From the NCBI GenBank assembly GCA_028345295.1, contig JAOMDA010000001.1:1-64000 (forward strand): 64,000 nt of DNA, written 5' to 3'. The translations under genes and the position numbers were made by a program. The notes below the pieces were generated by a model. The model saw nothing but the letters and a program-made list of their open reading frames with translations, was not told where the DNA came from and searched no databases. Shown one piece after another: positions 62,874 to 64,000 of this stretch (the stretch's first letter is position 1; every line of letters starts with the position of its first letter). Source of the stretch: Candidatus Nitrosopelagicus sp. Lineage in GTDB: Archaea; Thermoproteota; Nitrososphaeria; Nitrososphaerales; Nitrosopumilaceae.

Positions 62874-64000
62874 TGGGAAAAAAGATTCAAGAATCACTTT
62901 CATATTTTGCTGATCGGGTTTCTGATTCAATAAAATCAAATAAGAAAATCTTAGTAACTACCCATATTGATTGTGATGGTCTTACGTCAGGGTCAATTAT
63001 CACAAAGGCTTTGATTAGAAAGGGTGCAAAATGTACTGTTAGAACAACTAATGAATTCAGTCAGACTCTAATCGAAAAAATGCAAAAAGAAACAAGAGAT
63101 TTGCATATTATTACAGACCTTGGAGGTGGTTTTGGAAAAATACTAGATGAAAAACTAGGAGATAATTGGCTTGTCTTGGATCATCATGAAATTCCTGATG
63201 ATGAAATTGATAATAATAGAATTATCAATGCATGGAAATTTGGTTTTGATGGTGGAGTTGAAATTTGTGCAGGAGGAATGACATATCTTGCAGCAGTAGC
63301 ATTAGAAAAAGAAAACCAGGATCTTTCAAGTATTGCAGTAATCTCAGCATTAGGTGATAGACAAGATCAGGGTGAAAAAAAATCATTTACAGGAAAAAAC
63401 TTGGAAATTGCAAGAACAGCCAAAAGTTTAGGATTAGTAGATATTGATTTAGATTTACTTTTAGTTGGTCGAGAAACAAGACCACTTTCAGATGCTCTTG
63501 CATTTACCTCACAACCATTTATCGAGGGCTTGACATGGAATAGAAGTGCATGCCTATCAATTCTAAATTCTGCAGGAATTAGACTCAAAGAAGGTGCAAG
63601 ATGGAGAGTTACTGCAGACTTGGAACAAGATGAAAAACGGGATATTATTGAGGCTATAACTAAATTTGCTCAAGGCAAAAATGCAACACAGATTATGAAT
63701 GATTTGATTGGATTTACATATACATTCCCAAGGGAGGATAGGCGAAGTTTTCTTAGAGATGGTAGAGAGTTTTCTACTATGTTAAATTCTTGTGGACGGA
63801 TTAGTAGATCTGGTGTTGGAATATCAATTTGTATGGGCGATAGAAATAAGATGCTAGAAGAAGGCAAAAAAATACTTGCTGAATATCGTGGCATGATTAG
63901 AAATTACATGAATGTCTTATCGAATGAACGCTGGAGAATGAGCAATTCAGAAAATTATGTGATGGTAAATGGAGAGGGACTTGTACCTGAAACAATGACT
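62873..64000 (+). CDS. RecJ/GAN-like DHH phosphoesterase (3' end outside window)
   Basis: 376 residues visible, no stop. DHH-superfamily motifs: THIDCDGLTSGSI (motif I), TDLGGG, LDHHEIPDD (DHH) and SALGDRQDQG. Archaeal RecJ-like proteins (GAN) are exonucleases associated with GINS/MCM, and the gene commonly follows uS15. ATG overlaps the uS15 stop. Confidence 0.9.
   Translation, partial: MGKKIQESLSYFADRVSDSIKSNKKILVTTHIDCDGLTSGSIITKALIRKGAKCTVRTTNEFSQTLIEKMQKETRDLHIITDLGGGFGKILDEKLGDNWLVLDHHEIPDDEIDNNRIINAWKFGFDGGVEICAGGMTYLAAVALEKENQDLSSIAVISALGDRQDQGEKKSFTGKNLEIARTAKSLGLVDIDLDLLLVGRETRPLSDALAFTSQPFIEGLTWNRSACLSILNSAGIRLKEGARWRVTADLEQDEKRDIIEAITKFAQGKNATQIMNDLIGFTYTFPREDRRSFLRDGREFSTMLNSCGRISRSGVGISICMGDRNKMLEEGKKILAEYRGMIRNYMNVLSNERWRMSNSENYVMVNGEGLVPETMT

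Overview
The window comes from an ammonia-oxidising archaeon of the Nitrosopumilales type (Thaumarchaeota/Nitrososphaerota). The clearest evidence is an archaeal ammonia monooxygenase cluster at 57.9-60.5 kb (amoA, amoX, amoC on the minus strand and a divergent amoB). It is supported by topoisomerase VI, a histone, aeIF1A, aIF2-beta, RIO1, PDCD5, uS11/eS17/uS15, archaeal ValRS/PheRS/TrpRS and intron-containing tRNAs. The DNA is AT-rich and compact: most gaps are under 200 bases, many genes overlap by 1-30 bases, TTG and GTG starts are common, and several genes have a TATA element about 27 bases before the start codon, as expected of leaderless transcripts. No gene-free stretch reaches 300 bases. 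I saw no rRNA, CRISPR array or insertion sequence.

Layout. 0-8.7 kb: end of a DUF1802-like gene, aldo/keto reductase, a large secreted Ig-like protein, purine salvage (apt, MTA phosphorylase), small regulators and membrane proteins, a prohibitin-like SPFH protein and a membrane-anchored Hsp20-like protein. 8.7-14.3 kb (minus): a conserved information-processing run, aIF2-beta, DUF424, aeIF1A, RIO1, KH protein, Top6B, Top6A. 14.5-25.5 kb: DUF373 protein, cis-prenyltransferase, NUDIX, pyrF, purA, a zinc-ribbon/YggX-like protein, a tRNA-modification neighbourhood (Sua5, THUMP, and a Urm1-like domain fused to Cgi121), eS17, TatD and histone. 25.5-29.9 kb: an accessory-looking stretch between tRNA-Cys and tRNA-Thr with a cupredoxin, an AIPR-family defence-type protein and small zinc proteins. 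30-45.3 kb: phosphohexomutase, ThiL, uS11, PDCD5, RtcB, purB, an asparagine-synthase domain, pterin dehydratase, ValRS, PLP synthase (pdxST), tRNA-Trp with two introns, aconitase. 45.4-57.7 kb: EVE and RAM-domain proteins, a likely structured RNA, PheRS, TrpRS, CoaD, four tRNAs (one tRNA-Leu with two introns), a winged-helix protein with a B12-domain-like region, and an orphan adenine methylase. 57.9-64 kb: the amo genes, amo-like small membrane proteins, uS15 and a truncated RecJ/GAN-like DHH gene.

How the genes work together. AmoA, AmoB, AmoC and AmoX form the membrane enzyme that starts energy metabolism. AmoC keeps a D-x3-H-x12-H copper-site spacing, and AmoB keeps three histidines in CuB-like positions. 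The four amo genes seem to be several transcription units rather than one: each has its own TATA element, amoC and amoX end in hairpin-plus-T-run terminators, and a 17-bp perfect palindrome with a Fur-box-like core lies between amoC and amoB. Most of the other genes serve translation, tRNA maturation and modification (RtcB, Sua5, Cgi121, THUMP, synthetases), purine/pyrimidine and cofactor synthesis (PLP, CoA, thiamine), and envelope functions.

The most unusual observations are the Urm1-like-Cgi121 fusion with an internal His-Gly-Gly; the non-canonical tRNA introns with recognisable bulge-helix-bulge elements; the helix-turn-helix/B12-cap regulator; the YggX-like protein with an added zinc ribbon; the unidentified structured RNA at 47.4-47.6 kb; and the small membrane proteins beside amo that may be further AMO components.
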